Positions 44,411 to 51,998 of a stretch of 60,673 nt of DNA are shown here, one piece after another. This DNA is from Actinomycetota bacterium (lineage in GTDB: Bacteria > Actinomycetota > Actinomycetes > Streptosporangiales > Streptosporangiaceae). Position numbers and translations under genes: made by a program. The DNA lies in assembly GCA_027313705.1 (NCBI GenBank), contig DAHVDE010000074.1, positions 1-60,673 of the forward strand, given 5' to 3'. The notes below the pieces were generated by a model. That model saw nothing but the letters and a program-made list of their open reading frames with translations. It was not told the DNA's origin and searched no databases. The first letter of the stretch is position 1. Every line of letters begins with the position of its first letter.

Positions 44411-44512
44411 TCCGGCCATTGCCTGTCCATCACGCCTGAAAGCGTGCCCAAAGTAGCCCGCGATCTCGCCCGCCGCCTAACGCTTCTTATGCCCTCCGCG
44501 CCCGTGCGCGGC

Positions 44513-45787
44513 CTAGTGCGCGACTAGCTCAGGCTGCCTCAGCGCGACTTCGCCGACGAAGGAAGCCGGAGCCGTGACCTTAGCCAGCAAGGCCACCAAA
44601 AGCATTGGCGCGAGCAGCAGGGCAAGGGCCGTGCCGATGCCAAAGAACTGGGCCAGCCAGCCGACGATCGCGGGACCGGCCATGGCGCCGCCGTAGTACA
44701 GCGTGCTGTACCGCGCGATGGCTACCCGGGTCGCGGAAGCCGAGTCGCCGGCCGCTCCGCCATGCCCGGCCGCGCCGGTGATTATCGGGATCAGTACCGC
44801 GATGCCGCAGCCCTGCAAGGCAAAGCCCGCAATGTCCACCCATGTGCTTGGCACCGCGATCACCGTGAGCAGGCCGAGCGCGGTGACCGCCAGGCAGCCC
44901 CTGACCAGCATGACCGCGCCGAACCTTAGGTGCAGGCGGTCGCCGAACATGCGGGTCGCTGTTTGCGTGACGATGAAGGCCGGGTAGCCGAGCGAGGCTA
45001 CGCCGACCGAGGCGGCTCGCTGTTCGGTCAGGAAGATGCCGCACCAGCTTGACACCGAGGTCTCGCACAGCGCGGCCGCCGCACCAAGTACCCCGAGAAC
45101 GACCACGGCTCTGGTCCAGCCGCCGCGCAGGCCGGCCACGGCCGCCCCGCCTGCCTTCCCGGAGCGGCAGTCGCTCTCTGCCTGGTCGGGCAGCAGGTGC
45201 TTGCCGACGACCAGCGCGAATCCGGTCAGCGCGGCGGCCAGGAACAGGAAGTGCGCGAACGGCCCAAGGCCGGTCCTGACCGCGGCGATCGTAATTAGCG
45301 AGCCGGCCAGGGCACCGGCACCCCAGGTCGCGTGCAGGCTGTTTAAGATCGGCCGCCTGGCGACCCGCTCGGTTCGCACGCCGAGCGCGTTCATGCCGAC
45401 ATCGATCACCCCTGCGGTCAGGCCCCAGCCGAGCATCGCCAAGGTCGCCGCCGCCAGTCCGTGAATCGCGGCCATCAACGGCAAGAACCAGGGCACGGCC
45501 GCCGCCACCATCCAGACGATTAAGCGGTGCCCGAACCTGGCGAACAGCGGTTCAGCCAACTGCATCGCGACGATCAGGCCGATCATCTGGATCAGCAGCA
45601 CCGCGCCGAGCTCGCCGTAGCTGAGCCCGAGTTGGAGGCGAAGCTGAGGTAAGCGGGTGAACCAGCTTCCGAGCATGAGGCCGGCCGTCAGGTAGATGCC
45701 GGAGATGGCCAGCCGAACGTGCCGGACTTGCCGGGGAGTAGCCCGGTCCGCTAACTCGCGGTCACAAGACAGAGCGGGAATCGCCAT
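44513..45787 (-). CDS. MFS transporter
   Basis: 424 residues with about 12 membrane helices: AISGIYLTAGLMLGSWFTRL (helix 1), YGELGAVLLIQMIGLIVAMQ, HRLIVWMVAAAVPWFLPLMA, LAMLGWGLTAGVIDVGMNAL and so on, with a short polar loop between helix 6 and 7. The GVIDVGMNALGVRTER and NSLHATWGAGALAGS motifs resemble the FucP/YfkF-like inner-membrane transport group (ybjJ-type), whose substrates are mostly unknown. Alone on its strand; a 200-bp gap without a supported gene separates it from the next one. Confidence 0.85.
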   Translation of the reverse strand: MAIPALSCDRELADRATPRQVRHVRLAISGIYLTAGLMLGSWFTRLPQLRLQLGLSYGELGAVLLIQMIGLIVAMQLAEPLFARFGHRLIVWMVAAAVPWFLPLMAAIHGLAAATLAMLGWGLTAGVIDVGMNALGVRTERVARRPILNSLHATWGAGALAGSLITIAAVRTGLGPFAHFLFLAAALTGFALVVGKHLLPDQAESDCRSGKAGGAAVAGLRGGWTRAVVVLGVLGAAAALCETSVSSWCGIFLTEQRAASVGVASLGYPAFIVTQTATRMFGDRLHLRFGAVMLVRGCLAVTALGLLTVIAVPSTWVDIAGFALQGCGIAVLIPIITGAAGHGGAAGDSASATRVAIARYSTLYYGGAMAGPAIVGWLAQFFGIGTALALLLAPMLLVALLAKVTAPASFVGEVALRQPELVAH

Positions 45788-45989
45788 GCTCGTCGTACCA
45801 AACCCATCTCAGATCGCGCCCGGTCGACGCGACAGGCGGGAAGGTTTGCCCGCTCACCAGGGCGCTAGGAAAGCACAAGCAGGTTGCGTCCCGACCGACA
45901 GTACCGGTCCAGAACCTGCCTCACGGCGGAAACGCGGTAACCGGCCAGCCGGCCAGGCTCGGGTCCTGGCCGTCCGCTCGTCGGCTCTC

Positions 45990-46667
45990 TCATAACCTCG
46001 TGCCGGTCAGTTGCCGTTCGCCAGACAGTTCCTTGGTCACCCAGCGCTCAAGTGCGTCGTTGGTCTCCCAGGACGTGATGAGCGAGTACCTCGGGCTCGG
46101 ACCAGGGTGCCAGACCACGTGGTAGAGCCTTTCGGTGTCGATTAGCAGCTGCATGCCGGGATGGAGTTTGATCCTGGTTTCCTTGGACGGGTCTTCCTTC
46201 ATGTCGCGGAGGATGAAGACCGATTGCTCCGGGGTGTCGTCAAGTTCGAGCCATGACCTGACCACCCAGCCGTTTCCCTCGGGATTGCGCCGGTTGTTGT
46301 CGTCTAGGTGAAGCTGACGCAGCGCGGTTTCCTCGTCGCTCGGATTGAGCTTGATCACGCGGACCCGGCCGTAATTTCCGCCGATCTTCTCGACATAATC
46401 GACTAGGTGCGGTGCCAGTCTGCGGTTCGGTGTCCAAAGACCTCCCATGTCGGGCTTTCCGTAGTCCCAGAAACCGCGGCAGTCCATCTCCCCTGTAGCC
46501 GAGGCAAGCGGCGCGAAGTTGGTGTCACCGCCGCTCTTCCAGTCCATATAAGTAAGCGCCAGCCAGTCGGCAGAAGGAATCATCGGGCCTGGGCGGTCGC
46601 GAAGGATGACGTAACCCTTTTCGGCGAGTATGCCGAGCTTGCGGTGCATGGAGACCCCCGTCTTCAT
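45990..46667 (-). CDS. Probable Fe(II)/2-oxoglutarate-type oxygenase of an uncharacterised family
   Basis: 225 residues. The central pattern is RQLHLDDNNRRNPEGNGWVV (an HxD pair), then RSWLELDDTPEQSVFILRD, and DTERLYHVVWHPGPSPRYSL with a distal His and an Arg about 8-10 residues later. This HxD...H...R spacing is that of Fe(II)/2-oxoglutarate dioxygenases and aspartyl-hydroxylase-like proteins. The N-terminal 110 residues (LAEKGYVILRDRPGPMIPSA, DMGGLWTPNRRLAPHLVDY) are family-specific. I recall similar actinobacterial hypothetical proteins but no characterised member. The assignment is from motifs only. Confidence 0.5.
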   Translation of the reverse strand: MKTGVSMHRKLGILAEKGYVILRDRPGPMIPSADWLALTYMDWKSGGDTNFAPLASATGEMDCRGFWDYGKPDMGGLWTPNRRLAPHLVDYVEKIGGNYGRVRVIKLNPSDEETALRQLHLDDNNRRNPEGNGWVVRSWLELDDTPEQSVFILRDMKEDPSKETRIKLHPGMQLLIDTERLYHVVWHPGPSPRYSLITSWETNDALERWVTKELSGERQLTGTRL

Positions 46668-46791
46668 CCGGTACTCACTTCCAGTTCTGCGTGGCGTTCC
46701 TTTCCTTGCGGGTCAGCGTTTACGCTTCGCCTAACCGTGTCTTGCTCGGCACTTGGAGGGTTCTTTATCGCCCTGTTAGTTCTCCAGGCAG

Positions 46792-46829
46792 CAAAATGAC
46801 CCGGCCGGGTTACCGGCCGGGTCATTTTG
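46792..46829. terminator. Strong bidirectional terminator
   Basis: CAAAATGACCCGGCCGG-GTTA-CCGGCCGGGTCATTTTG: a perfect 17-bp stem with A- and T-runs on its flanks, so it gives a U-tract on both strands. It lies 8 bp after the secreted-protein gene. Confidence 0.92.
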
Positions 46830-46837
46830 GCGAGTAG

Positions 46838-47512
46838 TTAGTTAACGAATACCGCCGGGCTCTTCTTGACGCTGCTGTCAGTTACCGGGCCGAACTTGGC
46901 GCTGAAGTTGGCCTTAGCCGGGCAGAATATTCCTCCGCTTACGTAGAAGAACTCCTGGTTGGTGATGGTGATCGTGTTCCCCTTGTTGGAAGCCGACGCC
47001 TTCAAGGTGCCGATCTTGTAGGTGCAGGTGACCTTGAACGATCCAGCCGCGGCCGTGGCGGCTAGCTCGATCGGCTTGCCCTTCTTGCTGCCGGTGACCG
47101 TGACCGGGTCGCCCTTCGAGTCGCTGACAGTGACCTTGTAAGGCAGATTGAGCGCTTTCACGCCCTTGATGACGATGCCCTTCTTGTTGACCGTGCAGTT
47201 GCCGACCGTCTGGGCAGTCTGCGACTCTGTCGCCTTTCCTGGCTTGGCGGGGTTACTCACGACCGTGGCGCTGAAGCCCGCCGACTTGCAGGTCAGCGTC
47301 TCGGCGCTCTTTCCCTTGCCAAGGGAGAAGACCGCAGTGGTTCCCTTGGCCAGGCCGGCCTTCAGCACGGCCTTAGCCGCCACCGCCTTGCCGCCAGCCC
47401 TGCCGATGGTCAGCACGTGGCCGCTGGCCGAAGTAGCCGCGGCGGCGGCGGCCGGGGCCGCGAGCGCCGCCACGGACGCTGCCGTCATTGCGAGATAAAG
47501 GTACTTGCGCAC
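46838..47512 (-). CDS. Secreted protein of unknown function
   Basis: 224 residues from a GTG start with AAAGGA 9 nt upstream. A clear Sec signal (VRKYLYLAMTAASVAALAAP, AAAAAATSA) is followed by an all-beta-looking Lys/Thr/Ser/Val-rich domain with repeated Lys-Gly-Lys turns (FSLGKGKSAETLTCKSAGFS, VTVTGSKKGKPIEL, CTYKIGTLKASASNKGN) and four cysteines that could make two disulfides (TCKS, GNCTV, VTCTY, IFCPAK). No family recognised; immunoglobulin-like or adhesin-like domains are possible. Divergent from the Ser/Thr kinase gene (107 bp), so the two may be co-regulated. Confidence 0.7.
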   Translation of the reverse strand: MRKYLYLAMTAASVAALAAPAAAAAATSASGHVLTIGRAGGKAVAAKAVLKAGLAKGTTAVFSLGKGKSAETLTCKSAGFSATVVSNPAKPGKATESQTAQTVGNCTVNKKGIVIKGVKALNLPYKVTVSDSKGDPVTVTGSKKGKPIELAATAAAGSFKVTCTYKIGTLKASASNKGNTITITNQEFFYVSGGIFCPAKANFSAKFGPVTDSSVKKSPAVFVN

Positions 47513-47618
47513 GTACCTTGTCCTTTCTCGAGGGGTTGTGCCCTTCCAGACTGCCATGTCATCGGCTGTTTCATCTGGACTACCGACAGCCAGCCGGCGA
47601 TGCGGTTGAATGTGAGGC

Positions 47619-49040
47619 ATGGCCACGTCTGGCGCGCAAGTACTCGGTGGCCGGTACGCGCTCAAGGAAGTGCTTGGTACCGGCGGCATGGCGACGGTCT
47701 GGCGCGCGACCGACCAGGTGCTCGGCCGTGACGTGGCGGTCAAGGTGCTCAACGAGCAGTACGCGGCCGACGCCGCCTTCCTGGCCAGGTTCAGGCGCGA
47801 GGCCAGGAACGTCGCGGCTCTTCGTGACTCGCGCATCGTGACGGTGTTCGACACCAGCCCGGACGACACGATGCCTTACATCGTCATGGAGCTACTGACC
47901 GGCCGGACGTTGCGGCAAGTGCTTGACGAGGACGGGCCGCTGGCGCCCGCCGACGCCGTAAGGGTGGCGGCGGCGGTGTGCGAGGCGCTTGAGGCCGCGC
48001 ATGCGGCCGGACTGGTGCACAGGGATATCAAGCCGGCCAACATCGTCCTGTCCGGTCGTGACGTCAAGGTGCTCGACTTCGGCATCGCGAGGGCGCCGTT
48101 CCCGGCGGGTGGCACCAGGACGCAGGTGGTGCTTGGCACCGCCGCGTACCTGTCACCTGAGCAGGCCGCCGGCCTGCCCACCGGGCCGCAAGCCGACCTT
48201 TACGGCCTTGGCTGCGTGCTGTTCGAGATGCTGACGGGCATGCCGCCGTTCACGGCGGAGACCGAGGTCGCCGTCGCTTACCGGCAGGTGCACGACAAGC
48301 CGCCGCTGCCTTCTTCGCTGCACCCCGGCTTGTCCGCCAAGCACGACTGGGTCACGCTGCAACTCCTGGCCAAGGACCCGCTCGGCCGGCCCGCCGGAGC
48401 CGCTGCGGCCAGGACCGCACTGCTGAGCATCCTGGCGCCGGATCAAACGACGATCCTGTCCGCCCAGTCCGCCCAGTCCGCTCGGACTGCCAGGCCAGGA
48501 CAGTCCATGCCGCTCCGTACCAGGCCAGGCGGGCCAGATCGCGGGTTCGCCTGGCGCCCGGCCGAGACCATCCTGGCGATGAGCCTGATCGCGGCCCTTG
48601 CCGCGCTCGCGCTCGTCCTGCTGACGCCAACTCAGGCCACCGTCGCGGGTTCCACGCCGCCGAGCCGGCCATCGCATCAGGCAGCCGCGACCGGACCCGC
48701 CGGGGCCCAGAACCCGACGCCTGGCGTTACCCCGCCAGTCTCAGTGCCGGCGGCCGGCGAGACGTCCTCGGCCAGGATCGCCGGCGCCCTGGTCGCCAAC
48801 CTGGATTCGGGCTTGCACGACGGCCAGGTCTCGCGGCAGGCTGGCCAGAACCTGGTACAGCAACTCGATCAGCTGCTTTTCGGCACCCCTGGCGAGGATC
48901 CCGGCCAGGTCGGCCAGCAGTACCTGCAGCTCGTCCAGGTCTTCGACCAGTTCAAGTCGCAAGGCCAGATCACCGGGCAGGCGGCGGTCCGGGTAAAGGC
49001 CGACCTGAGCCAGCTTGGCGCCGCTCTTGGCGTCATCTAG
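47619..49040 (+). CDS. Transmembrane Ser/Thr protein kinase (PknB-like, no PASTA)
   Basis: A Hanks-type kinase of 473 residues. Gly-rich loop LGTGGMATVW (19-28), Lys42 (VAVKVL), HRDIKPAN (134-141), DFG (153-155) and the activation/APE region LGTAAYLSPEQAAG are all present, so it should be active. A juxtamembrane linker with SAQSAQSART leads to one membrane helix (AMSLIAALAALALVLL, about 320-335). A Pro/Ala/Thr-rich external part and a helical C-terminal domain (RIAGALVANLDSGLHDGQVS, VQQLDQLL...QVGQQYLQLVQVFDQ) follow; there is no PASTA repeat, so wall muropeptide is not the expected signal. A terminator overlaps its stop codon. Confidence 0.92.
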   Translation: MATSGAQVLGGRYALKEVLGTGGMATVWRATDQVLGRDVAVKVLNEQYAADAAFLARFRREARNVAALRDSRIVTVFDTSPDDTMPYIVMELLTGRTLRQVLDEDGPLAPADAVRVAAAVCEALEAAHAAGLVHRDIKPANIVLSGRDVKVLDFGIARAPFPAGGTRTQVVLGTAAYLSPEQAAGLPTGPQADLYGLGCVLFEMLTGMPPFTAETEVAVAYRQVHDKPPLPSSLHPGLSAKHDWVTLQLLAKDPLGRPAGAAAARTALLSILAPDQTTILSAQSAQSARTARPGQSMPLRTRPGGPDRGFAWRPAETILAMSLIAALAALALVLLTPTQATVAGSTPPSRPSHQAAATGPAGAQNPTPGVTPPVSVPAAGETSSARIAGALVANLDSGLHDGQVSRQAGQNLVQQLDQLLFGTPGEDPGQVGQQYLQLVQVFDQFKSQGQITGQAAVRVKADLSQLGAALGVI

Positions 49041-49055
49041 CGCCAAGCTGGCTCA
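49006..49055. terminator. Bidirectional terminator overlapping two stop codons
   Basis: TGAGCCAGCTTGGCGC and GCGCCAAGCTGGCTCA are a perfect 16-bp stem around an 18-nt loop. The 5' arm encodes the last residues of the kinase and the 3' arm reaches the stop of the convergent esterase gene at 49053. Confidence 0.85.
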
Positions 49056-49982
49056 GCAGCTAGCCGTGACCTCGGTAATGAACCAGGCGGCCTGGTCGAG
49101 TGCGCTGTCGGCGGCGGCGAGCATGCCCGGCTGCAACGCGAAGTCGTGCCACATCCTCGGCCACTTGGTGTAGGTGACTTCGGTGCCCGCAGCCGAGGCG
49201 CTCGCGGCAAGCCGCCGCGAGTCGGGCGCCAGCAGTTCGTCTGAACCGCACTGGATCAGCAGCGGGGGAAGTCCTCGATGGGAACCGAATAGCGGAGAAA
49301 TGACTGGATCGGCCAGGTCGCAGGAAGCCGCATAGGCGGCGGCGCAGGCCGCTAGCCAGTCAGGGCTGAGCAACCGGTCCTTCCGCACCAGGCGAGGAGA
49401 CGCCAGGCGGTCGGCGCTGAGGTCGAGCCAGGGCGAGAGCAGCACGCAGCCTGCTGGCAGATCCTGGCCTTCGTCTCGCAGGGCGAGCAGCAGCGACATG
49501 GCCAGGCCGCCGCCGGCCGAGTCGCCTGACAACACGACGCTGGTGGTGCCTGCCTCGCCTGGCAAGGCTTTCATGACCTGGCGGGCGTCGTCGAGGGCGG
49601 CTGGGTGCGGATGCTCGGGCGCCAGCCGGTACTCAGGCAAGATCACCTGGCCGCGAATTCTGGCGGACAGGCCCGCGGCCCATGACCTTGCCATGGACGC
49701 GGAGCCGACGCAGTAACCTCCGCCGTGAAAGTGCACGACGGTGACCCGTGACCCGGCTCCGGCGGCCGTCACGATCTCGGCAGGGATGCCGTTCAGTTCG
49801 CGTCTGACCACGGTCGTCCCGTGCCGCGCGGGCGACGGGCCGGCCCGCATGGATTTGTCGAGGCGCTGGCGCTGCACGTCCCAGGACAGCCCCGGGTTGA
49901 GCACATGACGGCGTAGTTCGCCGAGCGCGAGCCTCAGTACGGCGGGCGGCAGGTGCAGGCCCGCGGCGCGCTCGCGCTTCAT
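49053..49982 (-). CDS. HSL-family alpha/beta hydrolase (esterase)
   Basis: Hormone-sensitive-lipase-type esterase of 309 residues. Oxyanion motif HFHGGGY (86-89), nucleophile Ser155 in LSGDSAGGGLAMS, Asp in QCGSDELLAPDSRRLA and His in MWHDFALQPGML. LPEYRLAPEHPHPAALDDA is typical. No signal peptide. Its ATG overlaps the stop of the upstream Baeyer-Villiger monooxygenase (ATGA), so it very likely hydrolyses the ester or lactone which that enzyme makes. Confidence 0.92.
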   Translation of the reverse strand: MKRERAAGLHLPPAVLRLALGELRRHVLNPGLSWDVQRQRLDKSMRAGPSPARHGTTVVRRELNGIPAEIVTAAGAGSRVTVVHFHGGGYCVGSASMARSWAAGLSARIRGQVILPEYRLAPEHPHPAALDDARQVMKALPGEAGTTSVVLSGDSAGGGLAMSLLLALRDEGQDLPAGCVLLSPWLDLSADRLASPRLVRKDRLLSPDWLAACAAAYAASCDLADPVISPLFGSHRGLPPLLIQCGSDELLAPDSRRLAASASAAGTEVTYTKWPRMWHDFALQPGMLAAADSALDQAAWFITEVTASC

Positions 49983-51466
49983 GCCGCGCTCACCGGTACC
50001 CGGCGCTTGGGCATGGCACGGTAATCGGCCAGGTCGAAGTTCCTGATCCGGTGCCGGTAAAGGAATGTGTGATCTGGCCAGTTGTTGGTGTTGCGGCCAG
50101 CGGCGGTGGTGTACCAGCTATCGCAGCCGCTTTCCCATACCGAGGTCCTGCTGGCCCGCTCGACCCAGCGGCTGAACCGCGCCTGCACCTCAGGACGTAC
50201 GTCAAGCCAGCACAGGCCCTCCGCGCTGAGTGCGGAAATGGCGCCGAGCGCGTAGTTGATCTGGCCCTCGAGCATGTAGATGATCGAATTGCCGCCGAGG
50301 TTGGTGTTGGGCCCGTAGAGCATGAAGAAGTTCGGGAACCCGGACACCGTGATCCCGAGGTAAGCCTGCGCCCCGCCCCGCCAGGTGTCGCGCAACTCGG
50401 TGCCGCCCCGCCCGCTCACCGACATCGGCGCGAGGAAGTCGAGGGTCTGAAAGCCGGTGCCGTACACGATCACGTCGGCAGGCCTGAGTTCGCCGCCCCT
50501 GGTGACGATGCCCGCTGGCGCGATGCGCTCGATTGGTTCTGTGACCAGTTCGACGTTCTCGCGGGCGAGCGCCGGATACCAGTCGCTGGAGAACACGACG
50601 CGCTTGCAGCCCATGACGTAGCCTGGCACGCATTTCGCGCGCAGTTCCTGGTCGGTGATCTGGGTCTCCAGCTGACGGCGCCACATCCGCATCGGCCCGG
50701 CGAGCAGCCTGGGGGACAGCACGAAGCCGCTGGTGAGCAGCTCGCCATAGAGGAAGGTGCGGAGCCGGTCGGCCTTGCGGAGCAGGGGCAGCCGTTCGAA
50801 GGTGTCTTGCTGGCCGGTCGTATAGGGGTGATCTGATTTGGGCAGCACATACGGCGGGGTGCGCTGGTAAACGTCGACCCGTGCGGCGGTTCTGGCGATC
50901 TCCGGCACGAACTGGATCGCGCTCGCTCCCGTGCCGATCACCGCCACGGTCTGACCTGCCAGGCCGACATCGTGATTCCAGCGCGCCGAGTGCCACGAAG
51001 GTCCGGCGAAGTCTTCTCGGCCCGCGATGTCAGGCATGGCCGGGCGGTTGAGCTGGCCGACCGCCGATACGACCGCCGTCGCGGTGAGCGTATCCCCGCC
51101 TTCGAGCGTGAGATTCCACCTGGCCAGGCGCTCGTCGAAGCTGGCGGAGGCGACCCGCGAGCCGAACCGCAGGTGCGGGCCTACGCCGCCGTCCGCCGCC
51201 GCGGCCCGCAGGTAAGCGAGTGTCTCCCGCTGATCAGGAAAGCGGCGGGTCCAGCGCCCCGGCCAGAACGAGTAGCAGTACAGGTTGCCGGGAACGTCGC
51301 AGGCCGCGCCCGGATAGGTGTTGTCGCGCCAGGTACCGCCGAGATCGTCCGCGCTTTCGAGCACCAGGAAGTCCTCGATGCCTGCCCGTTTGAGCGCCAG
51401 GGCCATGCCTATTCCGCCGAACCCGGCGCCGATCACGACTACCCGGCAGGACGTCCGCTCAGACAT
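49979..51466 (-). CDS. Flavin-dependent Baeyer-Villiger-type monooxygenase
   Basis: An FAD/NADPH enzyme of 495 residues. First Rossmann GAGFGG (13-18), GGTWRDNTYPGAACDVPGNL, the type I BVMO fingerprint FAGPSWHSARW (153-163, FxGxxxHxxxW) and the second Rossmann GTGASAIQ. RTPPYVLPKSDHPY and YGPNTNLGGNSIIYMLEGQ are typical of the ETHA/cyclohexanone-type group. Converts a ketone to an ester or lactone; followed by a coupled esterase, which would open the product. The ketone substrate is not indicated; steroids, terpenes and long-chain ketones are all possible. Confidence 0.93.
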   Translation of the reverse strand: MSERTSCRVVVIGAGFGGIGMALALKRAGIEDFLVLESADDLGGTWRDNTYPGAACDVPGNLYCYSFWPGRWTRRFPDQRETLAYLRAAAADGGVGPHLRFGSRVASASFDERLARWNLTLEGGDTLTATAVVSAVGQLNRPAMPDIAGREDFAGPSWHSARWNHDVGLAGQTVAVIGTGASAIQFVPEIARTAARVDVYQRTPPYVLPKSDHPYTTGQQDTFERLPLLRKADRLRTFLYGELLTSGFVLSPRLLAGPMRMWRRQLETQITDQELRAKCVPGYVMGCKRVVFSSDWYPALARENVELVTEPIERIAPAGIVTRGGELRPADVIVYGTGFQTLDFLAPMSVSGRGGTELRDTWRGGAQAYLGITVSGFPNFFMLYGPNTNLGGNSIIYMLEGQINYALGAISALSAEGLCWLDVRPEVQARFSRWVERASRTSVWESGCDSWYTTAAGRNTNNWPDHTFLYRHRIRNFDLADYRAMPKRRVPVSAA

Positions 51467-51629
51467 GGTTAATTGTCACATATCGGCGCGACGCCTGCCA
51501 GAGGCAGGAAGTTCAGGCCCGCACTGAACCTGCAAACGTTTGCTCGGCCGTGCCGACCGGAGTGCGACGAAGATGTTGGCCTCAAGGTCTTGACTTTATT
51601 GCCGGAAAAAAGAGACAAGGGAAGGGTGG

Positions 51630-51998
51630 GTGGCTACAGGGGAGTATCGGGCAGTGAGTGGTCACATCGACGCCGCCGCGGAAGCGATCAGTGAGTACAT
51701 TGGCGGCTGGGCGCCGGAGAACGCGCTTGAGCTAGATTCCTTCCTGGCCGGCCTGCCCGGCCTGTTCGAGGTGCTCGCGGCGGCCATGGCGGGCGTCGCG
51801 GAACGGCTCGGCGCCGAGTTCCCTGTAGATCCTGCCGTGCCCGAGCATCTCGCGGAGATCGCGGCCACCGTCGCGGGCATGGGGGACTTCGCTGCCGAGG
51901 CGCACGCCATCCACCGGACGGTGCACGCCGCCGAACTCGAGCGGATAGAAAATCCGCGCCAGAACGAGGACTTGTGGGACGTGGCGGCAAACCAGTGA
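51630..51998 (+). CDS. Small helical protein coupled to the FtsK/TraB-like gene
   Basis: 122 residues from a GTG start with GAAGGG upstream; all-helical and acidic. There is no WXG motif or signal peptide. The blocks are GHIDAAAEAISEYIGGWAPE, FLAGLPGLFEVLAAAMAGVA and EIAATVAGMGDFAAEAHAIH, ending ENPRQNEDLWDVAANQ. Its TGA overlaps the GTG of the translocase gene, so the two should be made together, as partner or substrate-adapter of the ATPase. I know no function for this type of protein; similar small genes precede FtsK-type genes on actinobacterial mobile elements, from memory. Confidence 0.6.
   Translation: MATGEYRAVSGHIDAAAEAISEYIGGWAPENALELDSFLAGLPGLFEVLAAAMAGVAERLGAEFPVDPAVPEHLAEIAATVAGMGDFAAEAHAIHRTVHAAELERIENPRQNEDLWDVAANQ

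Noticed and set aside
45696-45995. 99-codon plus-strand ORF between the MFS and oxygenase-like genes
   Set aside because: Starts inside the MFS gene on the other strand, no ribosome-binding site, no family.
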